64,000 nt of DNA from Oscillospiraceae bacterium (GCA_910575695.1 CAJTGJ010000017.1:27346-91345), one strand, 5' to 3'. Shown: positions 43,372 to 52,179, numbered from the stretch's first letter. Notes: generated by a model from the sequence alone, not told the origin. A program made the numbers and translations.

Positions 43372-44885
43372 TGCGTATCACCTCCTGCGATCGTGGCCAT
43401 GATTTTGGACTGGGTCAGATCCTCCCCGGTGAGCTCGCCCACCGCCTTGCGGTCCCGCATGACGATGAGCCGGGAGCAGGTGCGCAGCATCTCGTCGATC
43501 TCCGAGGAGATGAAGGTGACGCTCTTGCCCTCCGAGGCCAGCTTGAGGACCAGCTTTTGGATCTCGATCTTTGTGCCGATGTCGATGCCCCGGGTGGGCT
43601 CGTCCAGAATCAGGTATTTGGGGTCGGTGAGCAGCCACCGGGCCAGGATGCACTTCTGCTGGTTGCCGCCGGACAGGGACTTGATGGGGGTGTCCGTGGA
43701 GGCGGTCTTGATCTCCAGCAGCTTGATGTACTCATCGGCGAAGGCCTCCGCCTGGGCCCGGGAGAAGGGCCGGAAAAAGCCTTTCATCACCTGGAGGGCC
43801 AGGATGATGTTTTCCCGGACGGACAGGTCGCCCACAATGCCGTCTCCCTTCCGGTCCTCGGGCAGGTAGCCGATGCCCTGCTTCATGGCGTCCAGGGGCT
43901 TGTGGATCTTCACCGCCTTCCCGTCCACCGTCACGGCGCCGCCCGTGACGCGGTCGGCGCCGAAAATGGCCCGGACGCACTCGCTGCGGCCGGAGCCCAG
44001 CAGGCCGGTAAAGCCGTTGACCTCCCCCTTGCGGATGGAGAAGTCGAAGGGCTTGATGCCCGCGTTGCTGCACAGGCCCTGGGCCTCCAGCACGGCGGGG
44101 CCCTCCGGCACAGCCGATCCCGCGCCGGATTCCTCCTTGATGTCGGCCATATCGTCCAGTTCCTTGCCCAGCATCTTGGAGACAAGCTGGACCCGGGGCA
44201 GATCTTCAATGACGTATTCGCCCACGAGCTGGCCGTCCCTCAGCACGGTGATCCGGTCGCAGACCTCATAGACCTGCTCCAGGAAGTGGGTGACGAAAAT
44301 GATGCCCACGCCCTTGGCCCGCAGGTCCCGCATGAGGCCGAAGAGCTTCTGCACCTCCTGGTCGTCCAGGGAGGAGGTGGGTTCGTCCAGGATAAGCACC
44401 TTGCACTCCATATCCACCGCCCGGGCGATGGCCACCATCTGCTGCACGGCGATGGAGCAGGCGCCCAGCTGCTGCTGGGGGCTGGCGGGTATGCCCAGGG
44501 ATTCCAGGATCTTGCCCGCGCCGCTGTTCATCATCTTCCAGTTGGTCACGGCGCCCTTGGTGCGCCCGATGTACATATTTTCCGCCACGGTCAGGTTGGG
44601 GCACAGGGTGATCTCCTGATACACCGTGCTGATGCCCGCGTTCTGGGCGTCCTGGGGGGAGCGGATCACCGCCGCGCCTTCCACGCCTTTGATATGGACT
44701 TCTCCCCCGTCCTTGGGGTACACGCCGGTGAGCACTTTGATGAGGGTGGATTTACCCGCGCCGTTTTCCCCCATCAGCGCGTGGATCTCCCCTTCCCGCA
44801 GGGTGAAGTCCACGTTCTGAAGGGCGCGCACACCCGGGAAGTATTTGCAGATGCCGCGCATTTCCAGCACGATGCCGTCTTGCAT
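43368..44885 (-). CDS. sugar ABC transporter ATPase with two ABC domains
   Basis: A 505-residue tandem ATPase of the RbsA/AraG/YtfR type. Domain 1 has MGENGAGKSTL and the degenerate signature LGACSIAVQQMVAIARA with LILDEPTSSLDD; domain 2 has GLLGSGRSECVRA in place of Walker A, LSGGNQQKCILARW and YLILDEPTRGIDIG. The degenerate second Walker A is normal for this family. ATG 44885 is 9 nt from GGAGG; a longer frame is rejected. Confidence 0.93.
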   Translation of the reverse strand: MQDGIVLEMRGICKYFPGVRALQNVDFTLREGEIHALMGENGAGKSTLIKVLTGVYPKDGGEVHIKGVEGAAVIRSPQDAQNAGISTVYQEITLCPNLTVAENMYIGRTKGAVTNWKMMNSGAGKILESLGIPASPQQQLGACSIAVQQMVAIARAVDMECKVLILDEPTSSLDDQEVQKLFGLMRDLRAKGVGIIFVTHFLEQVYEVCDRITVLRDGQLVGEYVIEDLPRVQLVSKMLGKELDDMADIKEESGAGSAVPEGPAVLEAQGLCSNAGIKPFDFSIRKGEVNGFTGLLGSGRSECVRAIFGADRVTGGAVTVDGKAVKIHKPLDAMKQGIGYLPEDRKGDGIVGDLSVRENIILALQVMKGFFRPFSRAQAEAFADEYIKLLEIKTASTDTPIKSLSGGNQQKCILARWLLTDPKYLILDEPTRGIDIGTKIEIQKLVLKLASEGKSVTFISSEIDEMLRTCSRLIVMRDRKAVGELTGEDLTQSKIMATIAGGDTQ

Positions 44886-44914
44886 AAGGCCGCGCCTCCA
44901 TTCTTCAAATATAA

Positions 44915-44948
44915 GCACGCGGCGCGGCTGAAATACCGCGCCGCGTGC
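44915..44948 (-). terminator. Intercistronic stem-loop after the binding-protein gene
   Basis: A 13-bp perfect stem GCACGCGGCGCGG / CCGCGCCGCGTGC with an 8-nt loop, followed by TTATATTTG. Typically a partial terminator or 3'-end stabiliser that lets the binding protein outnumber the membrane subunits. Confidence 0.75.
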
Positions 44949-44985
44949 TGGATCGCGTAATGGTTATGCTCTCTGTTGGGTCCGA

Positions 44986-46053
44986 TCAGGTGCCGTAGGT
45001 GTCCACGTCCTCCTGAGTGATGGTGTCGGCGTTGAAGCCGGGCTCGGAGCTGTAGATGATCTTATCGGAGGGCTGCTTGCCGGCCATCAGGTCCTTGATG
45101 ATGCCGTCCACCACCTCGGCCTGGAGGGGGTTGCACAGGCCCATGTAGTTCCAGCTGCCTTCCAGCACCGCTTCCATGGCCCACTTGTCGCTGTCGAAGC
45201 CGATGACGATCACGTCGCCGTCCTTGCCGTGGGTGATGCCGTTGGCGTCCAGAGCGGCCACGGCGCCGCGGGCCATGCCGTTGTTCTCGGCGTAGATCAC
45301 GTTGAAGGGCTTGCCGGAGTCGATGACAGACTGGGTGATGGTGCGGGCGGTCTCCTCATCCCAGGAGGCGGTCTGCTGGGCCACGTAGGTCCAGTTGGAC
45401 TCGCTGTTCACCTTCTCGTCCAGGGCGCCGGTGCGGCCCAGCTGGGCGTCGGAGCCCATCAGGCCCTGGATGTGGATGATGTTATACTCCTCCAGGCCCT
45501 GGTTGGCCAGCCACTCCACGGCGGTCGTGCCTTCGGCGGCCATGTCGGAGACAACGGCGGCCACGTACATACTCTCGTCGGCTTCCAGCATCCGGTCAAA
45601 GAGAATCACCTGGGTGCCGGCGTCCTTGGCGTCCTGGAGGACGGTGTCCCAGCCGGTGGTGGAGGCGGGGGACAGCAGGAGGAAGTCCACCTCGTCCTGG
45701 ATCATCTGCTGGGCGGTGGCAATCTGCTGCGCGGCATCGTTGTTGTTGAAGAAGGTGGCCTTATAGCCGTTTTCCTCGGTGAAGGTAGCGCGCATGGCCG
45801 CGTCATTGGCGGTGCGGTAGCCGGACTCGTTGGGGTCGTTGTTGATGACGCCCACGGTGATCGGCTCGCCGCTGGGCTCGTTGCCGGGCTCCTCGGTGGG
45901 CTCGGCGGAGGGCTGGCTGCTGTCCTCAGGGGCCTGGCTGTCCGTGGCGGGGGGCTGGGTATCCGTGCCGCCGTCGCCGCCGCCGCTGCAGGCGGTCAGG
46001 CAGAAGATCATGCCCAGTGCCAGCAAGAGACTCATTAACTTTTTCAATTTCAT
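44986..46053 (-). CDS. sugar-binding lipoprotein, YtfQ-like
   Basis: A 355-residue Peripla_BP_4 protein. Lipobox LTAC (Cys22), a Thr/Pro/Glu-rich linker to about residue 63, then ITVGVINNDPNESGYRTANDA, LLLSPASTTGWDTVLQDAK, VILFDRML and FNVIYAENNGMARGAVAAL. NDPNESGYR-type residues resemble the galactofuranose/arabinose binder YtfQ. First gene of the importer operon; ATG 46053 is chosen over an extension that would cross the promoter. Confidence 0.93.
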   Translation of the reverse strand: MKLKKLMSLLLALGMIFCLTACSGGGDGGTDTQPPATDSQAPEDSSQPSAEPTEEPGNEPSGEPITVGVINNDPNESGYRTANDAAMRATFTEENGYKATFFNNNDAAQQIATAQQMIQDEVDFLLLSPASTTGWDTVLQDAKDAGTQVILFDRMLEADESMYVAAVVSDMAAEGTTAVEWLANQGLEEYNIIHIQGLMGSDAQLGRTGALDEKVNSESNWTYVAQQTASWDEETARTITQSVIDSGKPFNVIYAENNGMARGAVAALDANGITHGKDGDVIVIGFDSDKWAMEAVLEGSWNYMGLCNPLQAEVVDGIIKDLMAGKQPSDKIIYSSEPGFNADTITQEDVDTYGT

Positions 46054-46140
46054 GTTGTTTCCTCGCTTTCTTGTATCCTCATTGATAGCTTTCCGGTCCG
46101 GAAACAGGTGGAACGCTGTGTCTCCGGGGCCGTTGTTTGA

Positions 46141-46169
46141 ATTAAAACGGATTTGAACCGCAAAGTCAA
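46141..46169 (-). promoter_or_regulatory. Promoter of the sugar importer operon
   Basis: Minus strand TTGACT, 17-bp spacer, TTTAAT, 88 bp upstream of ATG 46053. Confidence 0.65.
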
Positions 46170-46512
46170 TAACTTTTGGTTGATTTGCATATTTTTGTAT
46201 CGGTGAACAATACCAATTAAGACCATTTTGCACAGAAGTGATACAAATTATTTCGGGCGGAAAAAGAATATTCCAAATTTGTTGAATATTTTCCGATTGA
46301 GCTTGTTTTTTAGTTGAATATTTTAAGGCCGTCCCATCGCCTGACGGATTGCCTCCTGGTTGTTGACTTGCCCAAACATAAAAAAAGGTACATTTTCTTC
46401 ACAGGAAAGGATGAAATTTTTATTGTCCGCCTGGACCGGACCGGGTGGTTTTGCGTTTTTATCCGGCATATAGCCCAAAGCCAGGAGAGAAACCCAACAA
46501 ATATCCTGGCCT
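46170..46512. other. AT-rich regulatory interval between divergent sugar genes
   Basis: No gene is supported. GTTGAATATTTT occurs twice as a direct repeat (46281-46292 and 46313-46324, start-to-start 32 bp, about three helical turns), and GAATATT a third time at 46267. TTTGTATC-like runs flank the importer promoter. Likely holds activator or repressor sites shared by both operons. Confidence 0.5.
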
Positions 46513-46546
46513 TTTTGACAATAAATCTGCTATAATGGTGTCAAAA
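46513..46546 (+). promoter_or_regulatory. araR promoter inside an inverted repeat
   Basis: TTTTGACA (46513-46520) and TGTCAAAA (46539-46546) are exact reverse complements 18 bp apart and bracket the extended -10 TGCTATAAT (46528-46536). Binding here would block initiation, as expected for an autoregulated repressor. Confidence 0.65.
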
Positions 46547-46572
46547 CCATGTTCTGTCTGGAGGAGGCCGCG

Positions 46573-47649
46573 ATGAAATACAAATGGCTGGCCGGACAGC
46601 TCCGGCGGGAGCTGCTGGAAAACGGCGGGAAAAAGGGATACAAGCTGCCCACCGAGCTGGAGCTGGCCCGGCGCTATCAGCTGAGCCGCCAGACGGTGCG
46701 CCGCGCCCTCCAGCTCCTGGAGGAGGAAGGGCTGATCCTGCGGCGGCAGGGCAGCGGGGCCTATGCCACCGGAAAACCGCCCAACGCCCCGCCCCGGCAG
46801 ATCGCGGTGATCACGTCTTTTCTGGATGACTACATCTTTCCCGCCATACTCCACGACGTCCAGGGCATTTTTTCCCGGGAGCAGTATTCCACCCTGGTCT
46901 ACGCCACGGAGAACCAGATCGGAACGGAGCGGGAGATCCTGCTGAAGCTGCTGGACCAGCCGGTGAGCGGCCTTCTGGTGGAGGGGACAAAAACCGCCCT
47001 GCCCACCCCCAACGCGGACCTCTACCAGCGCCTGCGCCGGACCGGCCTGCCGGTGCTGTTCCTGCACGGGGTCTATGCCAATCTGTCCGGCCTCCCATGC
47101 ATCGCGGACAACAACTACGACGGCGGCTACCAGCTGGGGCGCTATCTGATCCAGCGGGGGCATCAAAAGATCGCCGGCATCTTCAAATCCGACGATATTC
47201 AAGGCCCCCAGCGCTATCACGGGGCGGTCTCGGCCATGCGGGACGGGGGGCTGGCCATTTCCGACCGGCAGTTTTTCTGGTATGACACGGAGGACCGCCG
47301 GACCCTGCTGGAGGCCCGGGACGACCGTCTGCTGAGGACCTTCCTCCAGGAGCGCCTTGGGGACGCCACCGCGGTTATCTGCTACAATGACGAAATGGCC
47401 TATCCGCTGATCCAGGCGCTGCTGTCGGCGGGAAAACGGGTCCCGGAGGATGTGGCTGTGGTCAGCTTTGACAACAGCTACTACAGCCAGATGGGGCCTG
47501 CGCCCATCACCTCCCTGCGCCACCGCAGCCGGATGGGGCGGGCGGCGGCGGAGCAGCTGCTCGCGCTGCTGGAGGGCGGGACCGCCCAGAGCAAATACCT
47601 GGACTGGGAGCTGGTGGAGCGGGCCAGCAGCCAGATCCACAGAGCATAA
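46573..47649 (+). CDS. araR: AraR-type repressor (GntR HTH with LacI-like sensor domain)
   Basis: A 358-residue chimeric regulator. Residues 1-70 are a GntR HTH (YKLPTELELARRYQLSRQTVRRALQLLEEEG), the rest a LacI/periplasmic-binding-like effector domain (IAVITSFLDDYIFPAILHDV, LLVEGTKTALPTPN, IADNNYDGGYQLGRYLIQRG, VVSFDNSYY). This architecture and length match AraR of Bacillus, which is released by L-arabinose. GGAGGAGG precedes ATG 46573. Divergent from the importer it probably represses. Confidence 0.92.
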   Translation: MKYKWLAGQLRRELLENGGKKGYKLPTELELARRYQLSRQTVRRALQLLEEEGLILRRQGSGAYATGKPPNAPPRQIAVITSFLDDYIFPAILHDVQGIFSREQYSTLVYATENQIGTEREILLKLLDQPVSGLLVEGTKTALPTPNADLYQRLRRTGLPVLFLHGVYANLSGLPCIADNNYDGGYQLGRYLIQRGHQKIAGIFKSDDIQGPQRYHGAVSAMRDGGLAISDRQFFWYDTEDRRTLLEARDDRLLRTFLQERLGDATAVICYNDEMAYPLIQALLSAGKRVPEDVAVVSFDNSYYSQMGPAPITSLRHRSRMGRAAAEQLLALLEGGTAQSKYLDWELVERASSQIHRA

Positions 47650-47685
47650 GGGAGGGGCCGGAACAGTCCGGCTCCTCCCGCTTTT
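47650..47685. terminator. Terminator between araR and the second binding protein
   Basis: GGGAGGGGCCGGA / TCCGGCTCCTCCC (one G-T pair), then GCTTTT on the plus strand; convergent genes on both sides. Confidence 0.75.
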
Positions 47686-47704
47686 CCGCAGCCCGCGCCG
47701 CTGG

Positions 47705-48691
47705 TCAGTATTCTCTTGCCTGGATCAATTCCTCCGTGAGCATATCCGGGGTGAATATCCGCTCCTGCGCGTAGTAGTGCTCCTCCGGCGGCTCGCCCCG
47801 CTCCATGCCCTGGATCACCCGGGCCGCCAGCGGGCCCAGCAGCGGGTCGCATTCCACCACCAGCGCGATCTTTCCCTCCATGCAGCTGCGCAGCCCGTTG
47901 CGGGTGGCGTCAAAGGAGATCACGGCCACGCCGTCCTCCCCCAGGACATAGCCCCGTTCCTCCAGGGCCTGGATGGCGCCAAAGGCCTCGTTGTCGTTCT
48001 CGCAATAAACGATGTCAATCCCTTGCCCCACAGGAAGATTGTCCAGGCAATCCCGCATCACCTCGTAGGTCTTGGCCTGGGTGAAGTCGCCGTCCAGCTG
48101 GGCCAGCAGGTTCCAGTTCCCGTTGCGCTCCACCGCAGCCTCCAGCGCCGCCGTCCGCCCCAGCTGGGCGGTGGAGCCGTAGGTGCCCTGTATGTGGATG
48201 ATGTTTACCGGGCCCTCCGCGTCCTGGTACCGCTCCTCCATCCAGCGGACAGCCAGCTCCCCTTCCGCGCGGAAATCCGAGCCGATATGGGCGGCATACA
48301 GCCCCTCCAGCTCCGCGTCCACCATGCGGTCCGCCAAAATGACGGGAATGCCGGCGTTCCGCGCCTCCTGGAGCACCCCCTCCCAGCCCGTTTCGCTGAT
48401 GGGCATCAGGACGATATAGTCCACCCGCTGCTGGATGAACTTCCGGACGGCGGTGATCTGATTCTCCTGCATCTGCCGCGCGTCGTCAAACAGCAGGCGG
48501 TAGCCGTTTTCCTCTGTAAATGCCTCTTTCATGGACTCCGAATTGGCCACCCGCCAGTCCGATTCCGCCCCGATCTGGCTCAGGCCAATGGTAATCAGGG
48601 GCGGGCCGGAGGGTTCCTCCGGCTCCCTGCCCGCGGCGCAGGCAGAGAGGAGCAAAAGGGCCAATAAGGCCCAGAGCAGATTCCGTTTCAT
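47705..48691 (-). CDS. sugar-binding lipoprotein coupled to a two-component system
   Basis: A 328-residue Peripla_BP_4 lipoprotein (lipobox LSAC, Cys18) paralogous to the importer's binding protein: both have FTEENGY, a TGW-VLQ-A block and a VIL-DRM strand. No ABC subunits are encoded with it; instead its start overlaps the kinase stop (ATGA). It probably binds sugar at the membrane surface and signals to the kinase, like XylFII-LytS. Confidence 0.88.
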   Translation of the reverse strand: MKRNLLWALLALLLLSACAAGREPEEPSGPPLITIGLSQIGAESDWRVANSESMKEAFTEENGYRLLFDDARQMQENQITAVRKFIQQRVDYIVLMPISETGWEGVLQEARNAGIPVILADRMVDAELEGLYAAHIGSDFRAEGELAVRWMEERYQDAEGPVNIIHIQGTYGSTAQLGRTAALEAAVERNGNWNLLAQLDGDFTQAKTYEVMRDCLDNLPVGQGIDIVYCENDNEAFGAIQALEERGYVLGEDGVAVISFDATRNGLRSCMEGKIALVVECDPLLGPLAARVIQGMERGEPPEEHYYAQERIFTPDMLTEELIQAREY

Positions 48692-50106
48692 AACGCCGCC
48701 TCCGATCCGTCGTGATAGGGGATGTGCACGCTCACCGTTGTGCCGGCGCCCTGCCGGCTGGCCAGCTCCAAGCCGTATTCCGGGCCGAACAGCAGCCGCA
48801 GGCGCTCGTTCACCGTGGCCAGTCCAAAGCCCACCCGTTCCCCGGCCTCCATGGCCTGCCGCAGCTCCTGGAGCCGTTCCGGCGTCATACCCATGCCGTC
48901 GTCGGCGACCTGGATGAGCACATCCCCGCCCTCCCGGCGGGCCGCAACGCGGATATGGCCCATGGCCCGCTTGAGCTTGACGCCGTGATACAGGGCGTTC
49001 TCCACCAGGGGCTGGAGGGTCAGCTTGGGCAGCGCGGAGGCCAGCACCTCCGGGTCCATGTCGATGGTATAGCGCAGGATGTCCTTGTATCGGGCCTGCT
49101 GTATCTGGAGGTAGCTCCGTATATGCTCCGTTTCCTCCGCCAGGGTGATCACGTCCTTCCCCTTGCTCAATGTGTGCCGGAAAAAGGCGGACAGGTCGGA
49201 CACCATTTCCTCCGCCGCCTGGGGCCTGTCCGCCTCAATGAGCCATATGATGGTGTCCAGGGTGTTGTAGAGGAAATGGGGGTTGATCTGCGCCTGGAGC
49301 AGGGCCAGCTCCATCCGGCGCAGGCTCTCCTGCTTCCGGGTGCCCTCCTCGATCTGCGCGTTGAGCTGTCCGATCATCTGCTCCAGGCCTTCTCCCAGAA
49401 TGCGGATCTCATAGGTGTCCGACCGGACCGGCTCCCGGACGGCGAGATCTCCTCCGGCCACGTCCTGGACCCGCCGGCACAGCTCCATGATGGGGGCCGT
49501 GACGGACCGGCCCAGCCGGAAGCTCTGCCGGACCAGCACGATGAGCAGGGCCGACATCAGAACAGCGGCCAAGAGGACCTCCACAGCAAGCTGCCGGCTG
49601 ATCTGCTGCTGGAGGACGTTCAGCTGGGCGGATTCAAAATACAGGTAATTGTACATATACTCCTGGATGAGCGACGTCAGGACATAGACGTTGTTTTCCA
49701 GCTGGGTCTGCCGGGCGTCATAGTTTTGCGTGCGCTGGATCTGGCAGATTTTTTCCTCCAGATTTTCACACAGGTCCAGCACGCTGGTGATGGCCTGGAG
49801 GCTGTCCTTGTTGTTCGTGGTGTCCAGCAGGCTCCGGGCCAGGCTCTTGGCGTCCTCTACCTCACTGATGGGCAGTCCCTCGGAATATTGGCTCTCAATG
49901 ACATAGTAATACATCTTCAGATCAATGTTTGCCTTGAAATCCTGGTTGAATTCCGAGGCCCTGGTCACGTTGTGGAGCAGCCTGGAATACTGGCTGTTAT
50001 GGACAATCAGCAAAATCAGCATGAAAACGGGCGCGATCAGGAAGATCACGCTGAACCCCAGCGCCAGACGGCGGATCCGGCTCTGAATGGAATCGGGGCG
50101 GCTCAT
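48688..50106 (-). CDS. YesM-like sensor histidine kinase
   Basis: A 472-residue kinase: TM near residues 15-35, a helical extracytoplasmic domain to about 175, TM near 178-198, HAMP, then the His_kinase domain with the phospho-His in NPHFLYNTLDTIIWL and the ATP site (VADDGMGM, GFGLATVNERL). Coupled by ATGA overlaps to the AraC-type regulator upstream and the binding lipoprotein downstream. Confidence 0.94.
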   Translation of the reverse strand: MSRPDSIQSRIRRLALGFSVIFLIAPVFMLILLIVHNSQYSRLLHNVTRASEFNQDFKANIDLKMYYYVIESQYSEGLPISEVEDAKSLARSLLDTTNNKDSLQAITSVLDLCENLEEKICQIQRTQNYDARQTQLENNVYVLTSLIQEYMYNYLYFESAQLNVLQQQISRQLAVEVLLAAVLMSALLIVLVRQSFRLGRSVTAPIMELCRRVQDVAGGDLAVREPVRSDTYEIRILGEGLEQMIGQLNAQIEEGTRKQESLRRMELALLQAQINPHFLYNTLDTIIWLIEADRPQAAEEMVSDLSAFFRHTLSKGKDVITLAEETEHIRSYLQIQQARYKDILRYTIDMDPEVLASALPKLTLQPLVENALYHGVKLKRAMGHIRVAARREGGDVLIQVADDGMGMTPERLQELRQAMEAGERVGFGLATVNERLRLLFGPEYGLELASRQGAGTTVSVHIPYHDGSEAAL

Positions 50107-51725
50107 GAGCGCTTTCCCCCTGCCCGGTAATCCCGGGGGGTGCAGCCCTGGGTCTTTTTAAAGAGGAAGCTGAAATAGTGCGGGTCCCGGTAGCCCACCG
50201 CCGCCGCCACCTCCCCGGAGCGCTTGTCCGTGGTGCGCAGCAGCTCCTTGGCCCGTTCCATCCGCCGCCCGGTGACATACTCGGTGAAGGTGGCCCCCAT
50301 CTCCTGGCTGAACAGGGCGGAGAGGTAATTGGCGGAGATATTCACCTCCCGGGCCACCTGGTTGAGGGACAGGGCCTCGTCGGCATAATGCTGGTCCAGG
50401 TAGGACACCGCCTGCCGGAGCAGGGTGTGGAGCTGCCCGCTGGACGCCCGGTCCCGGAACTCAATCACCCGCAGGAGGATCTCGGAAATATATCCCTTCA
50501 GGCCGGCGGCGGTGACATTCTGCCCCACCATGTCCAGACAGTTCAGGGAGTTCAGAAAATCCATCCGGGGCAGCTCCAGGGCCTCGATAAACGCGGTGGC
50601 GGTGAACCGGACGCTGAGCATCAGGAACTGGCAGAAGGGCTTTGAGGAAAGGGCCTCCTCCACGCTGTAGATGTATCCGTTCACAAAGCCCGGGATATCC
50701 TGGGGCGACGCGCCCTTCATCACGTCCAGCAGGATTTCCGGGTTGAGCTTTTCCACCGAGAGATGGTCCAGGCTGGTGTCGTCGTCCGTCCCGGCCAGCC
50801 CGGCGAGGCTGTCCGCCGTCAGGATGTGCTGTCTGGGCACGATATAGCGGTAGGCCCACAGCCGGGACGCCTCCTCAAAGCAGTCCGGCAGGGTGCTCAG
50901 GCGCGGGGTGGGCTTTCCCACCGCCACATACCAGCTCTGCCCGGGGGCATAGGCCTCGTACTGCCGGCGGACGGTCTCCGTACAGCGGTCGATCAGCTCG
51001 CCCATCCTCGCGGTGTCCCCCTTGATGAGCACCGCGTAGGTGGACAGGTTCCAGCGCAGGAGGATATATTCCGGGTATTTGAGAAAGTGCTCCAGCAGGG
51101 CGTCCCGAAGCTTTGCCTCCGGCTCGGAAAACGTCTCCGTTTTGCCGGACTGCCCCGGCAGGGCGGCAAACAGGGCCACGGTATAGCACTGGGCCCGCAG
51201 GTCAAGGTCCAGCCGGACGGCTCCCTCATAGATCTCCGGCACGCTCAGCTGTCCGGCGGCGATCCGCTCGAAAAACTCCCGGCGGGCGTACTGCTCGTAC
51301 TCCTGGGCCTCGTGGTGGAACTGGGCCGCGTAGCTCCGGCCCGACCGCTCCCCCTCGATCTTTTCCCGCACCTCGTCCAGCACCTTGAGCAGGGTGGTTT
51401 TGGTGATGGGCTTGAGCAGATACCGTTCCACGCCGATGTTGATGGCCTGCTGCGCGTATTCAAAGTCGTCATGGCCGGAAATGATGATGATCTTCATCTC
51501 GGGGAACTCCTGGCTGACCAGCCTGCTCAGCGCCAGCCCGTCCATGAAGGGCATCCGCACGTCGGTGATGAGCACGTCCGGCCGGGCCTGGCGGATCAGC
51601 GGCAGGGCCATCTCGCCGTCGCCCGCCTCGCCCGCGAAAGAATATCCGTACTGCGTCCAGGGCACCGTGTCCCGCAAAGTCTCCCGTATGATGCTCTCAT
51701 CCTCCACCAGAAATACGCGCAGCAT
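50103..51725 (-). CDS. YesN-like AraC-type response regulator
   Basis: A 540-residue regulator. Receiver domain at 1-120 (VFLVEDESIIRETL, DVLITDVRMPFMDGL with the phospho-Asp, KPITKTTL), a long middle region and a C-terminal AraC HTH (NISANYLSALFSQEMGATFTEY, GYRDPHYFSFLFKKTQGCTP). ATG 51725 (MLRVFLVEDES) follows GGAGGGAAGCCTT. Leads the regulator-kinase-binding protein operon; its target is probably the adjacent sugar importer. Confidence 0.94.
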   Translation of the reverse strand: MLRVFLVEDESIIRETLRDTVPWTQYGYSFAGEAGDGEMALPLIRQARPDVLITDVRMPFMDGLALSRLVSQEFPEMKIIIISGHDDFEYAQQAINIGVERYLLKPITKTTLLKVLDEVREKIEGERSGRSYAAQFHHEAQEYEQYARREFFERIAAGQLSVPEIYEGAVRLDLDLRAQCYTVALFAALPGQSGKTETFSEPEAKLRDALLEHFLKYPEYILLRWNLSTYAVLIKGDTARMGELIDRCTETVRRQYEAYAPGQSWYVAVGKPTPRLSTLPDCFEEASRLWAYRYIVPRQHILTADSLAGLAGTDDDTSLDHLSVEKLNPEILLDVMKGASPQDIPGFVNGYIYSVEEALSSKPFCQFLMLSVRFTATAFIEALELPRMDFLNSLNCLDMVGQNVTAAGLKGYISEILLRVIEFRDRASSGQLHTLLRQAVSYLDQHYADEALSLNQVAREVNISANYLSALFSQEMGATFTEYVTGRRMERAKELLRTTDKRSGEVAAAVGYRDPHYFSFLFKKTQGCTPRDYRAGGKRS

Positions 51726-51803
51726 AAGGCTTCCCTCCAGTTCTATCAGGCAGTTGGTCCTATAGCCACCGCAGCTGAAAAGAAGCAAGCGCTTCACTTC
51801 AGC

Positions 51804-51905
51804 CCCGCAGCAGGCTTCACCGGCAAAACACAGCCCATTAAAATGGGCTGGCAGGCTTGGCCCGCCTTGAAAATCGGGCGCCGGTTTTCAAGGGTTCTGA
51901 CTATA
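51804..51905 (+). repeat. Dispersed 102-bp hairpin repeat, copy 2
   Basis: Ungapped partner of 27910-28011. Hairpins: AGCCCATT/AATGGGCT (51832-51849, longer than in copy 1), GGCAGGC/GCCCGCC with one mismatch, TTGAAAA/TTTTCAA (51867-51891). Pair A51872-T51886 replaces C-G of copy 1. Lies in the interval between the response regulator (-) and the Asp23 gene (+). Confidence 0.85.
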
Positions 51906-51973
51906 TCATACCACAATTCCGGCGGACTTTCCACCAGATAACGATATCCGCTGGAAAGATATATGCCTGCTGG

Positions 51974-52009
51974 CGGCTGATTCTCATTTGAGAATCAGCC
52001 GTTTTATAT
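51974..52009 (+). terminator. Isolated intrinsic terminator
   Basis: CGGCTGATTCTCA / TGAGAATCAGCCG, 13-bp perfect stem with a 2-nt loop, then TTTTATATT. On the plus strand no coding gene ends upstream, so it may end an RNA carrying repeat copy 2. On the minus strand no T-run follows. Confidence 0.65.
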
Positions 52010-52084
52010 TCATTCCGTAACTTTGAATGACACAACTGTACAGCTCCTCTAAAATGAAGCTGTCATTAATGTAAGGAGGGCGGC

Positions 52085-52171
52085 ATGGACATCCTGTTGA
52101 TCAGCGCAGTTGCGCCGGTATATTTGGCTGGGAAAAACGCAAAACAGGACTTGTATTTTCAAGCAAAATAG
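52085..52171 (+). CDS. possible 28-residue small protein
   Basis: ATG 52085 has a strong ribosome-binding site (AAGGAGG with a 5-nt spacer) and reads MDILLISAVAPVYLAGKNAK then eight residues to TAG. It has a short hydrophobic N-terminal half. No family recognised. The Asp23 promoter lies inside its 3' end. Supported only by the initiation signal. Confidence 0.35.
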   Translation: MDILLISAVAPVYLAGKNAKQDLYFQAK

Positions 52172-52179
52172 AATACAAT
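52151..52179 (+). promoter_or_regulatory. Promoter of the Asp23-fakA operon
   Basis: TTGTAT, 17-bp spacer, TACAAT, 73 bp before ATG 52253. Confidence 0.55.

Noticed and set aside
46314..46535. 73-codon open frame in the araR-importer gap
   Set aside because: No ribosome-binding site, no recognisable family, composition typical of AT-rich regulatory DNA, and its end overlaps the araR operator.
46515..46536. TTGACA followed by TATAAT as a normal -35/-10 pair for araR
   Set aside because: Spacer is only 10 bp; the TTGACA is better read as an operator arm, with an extended -10 driving transcription.
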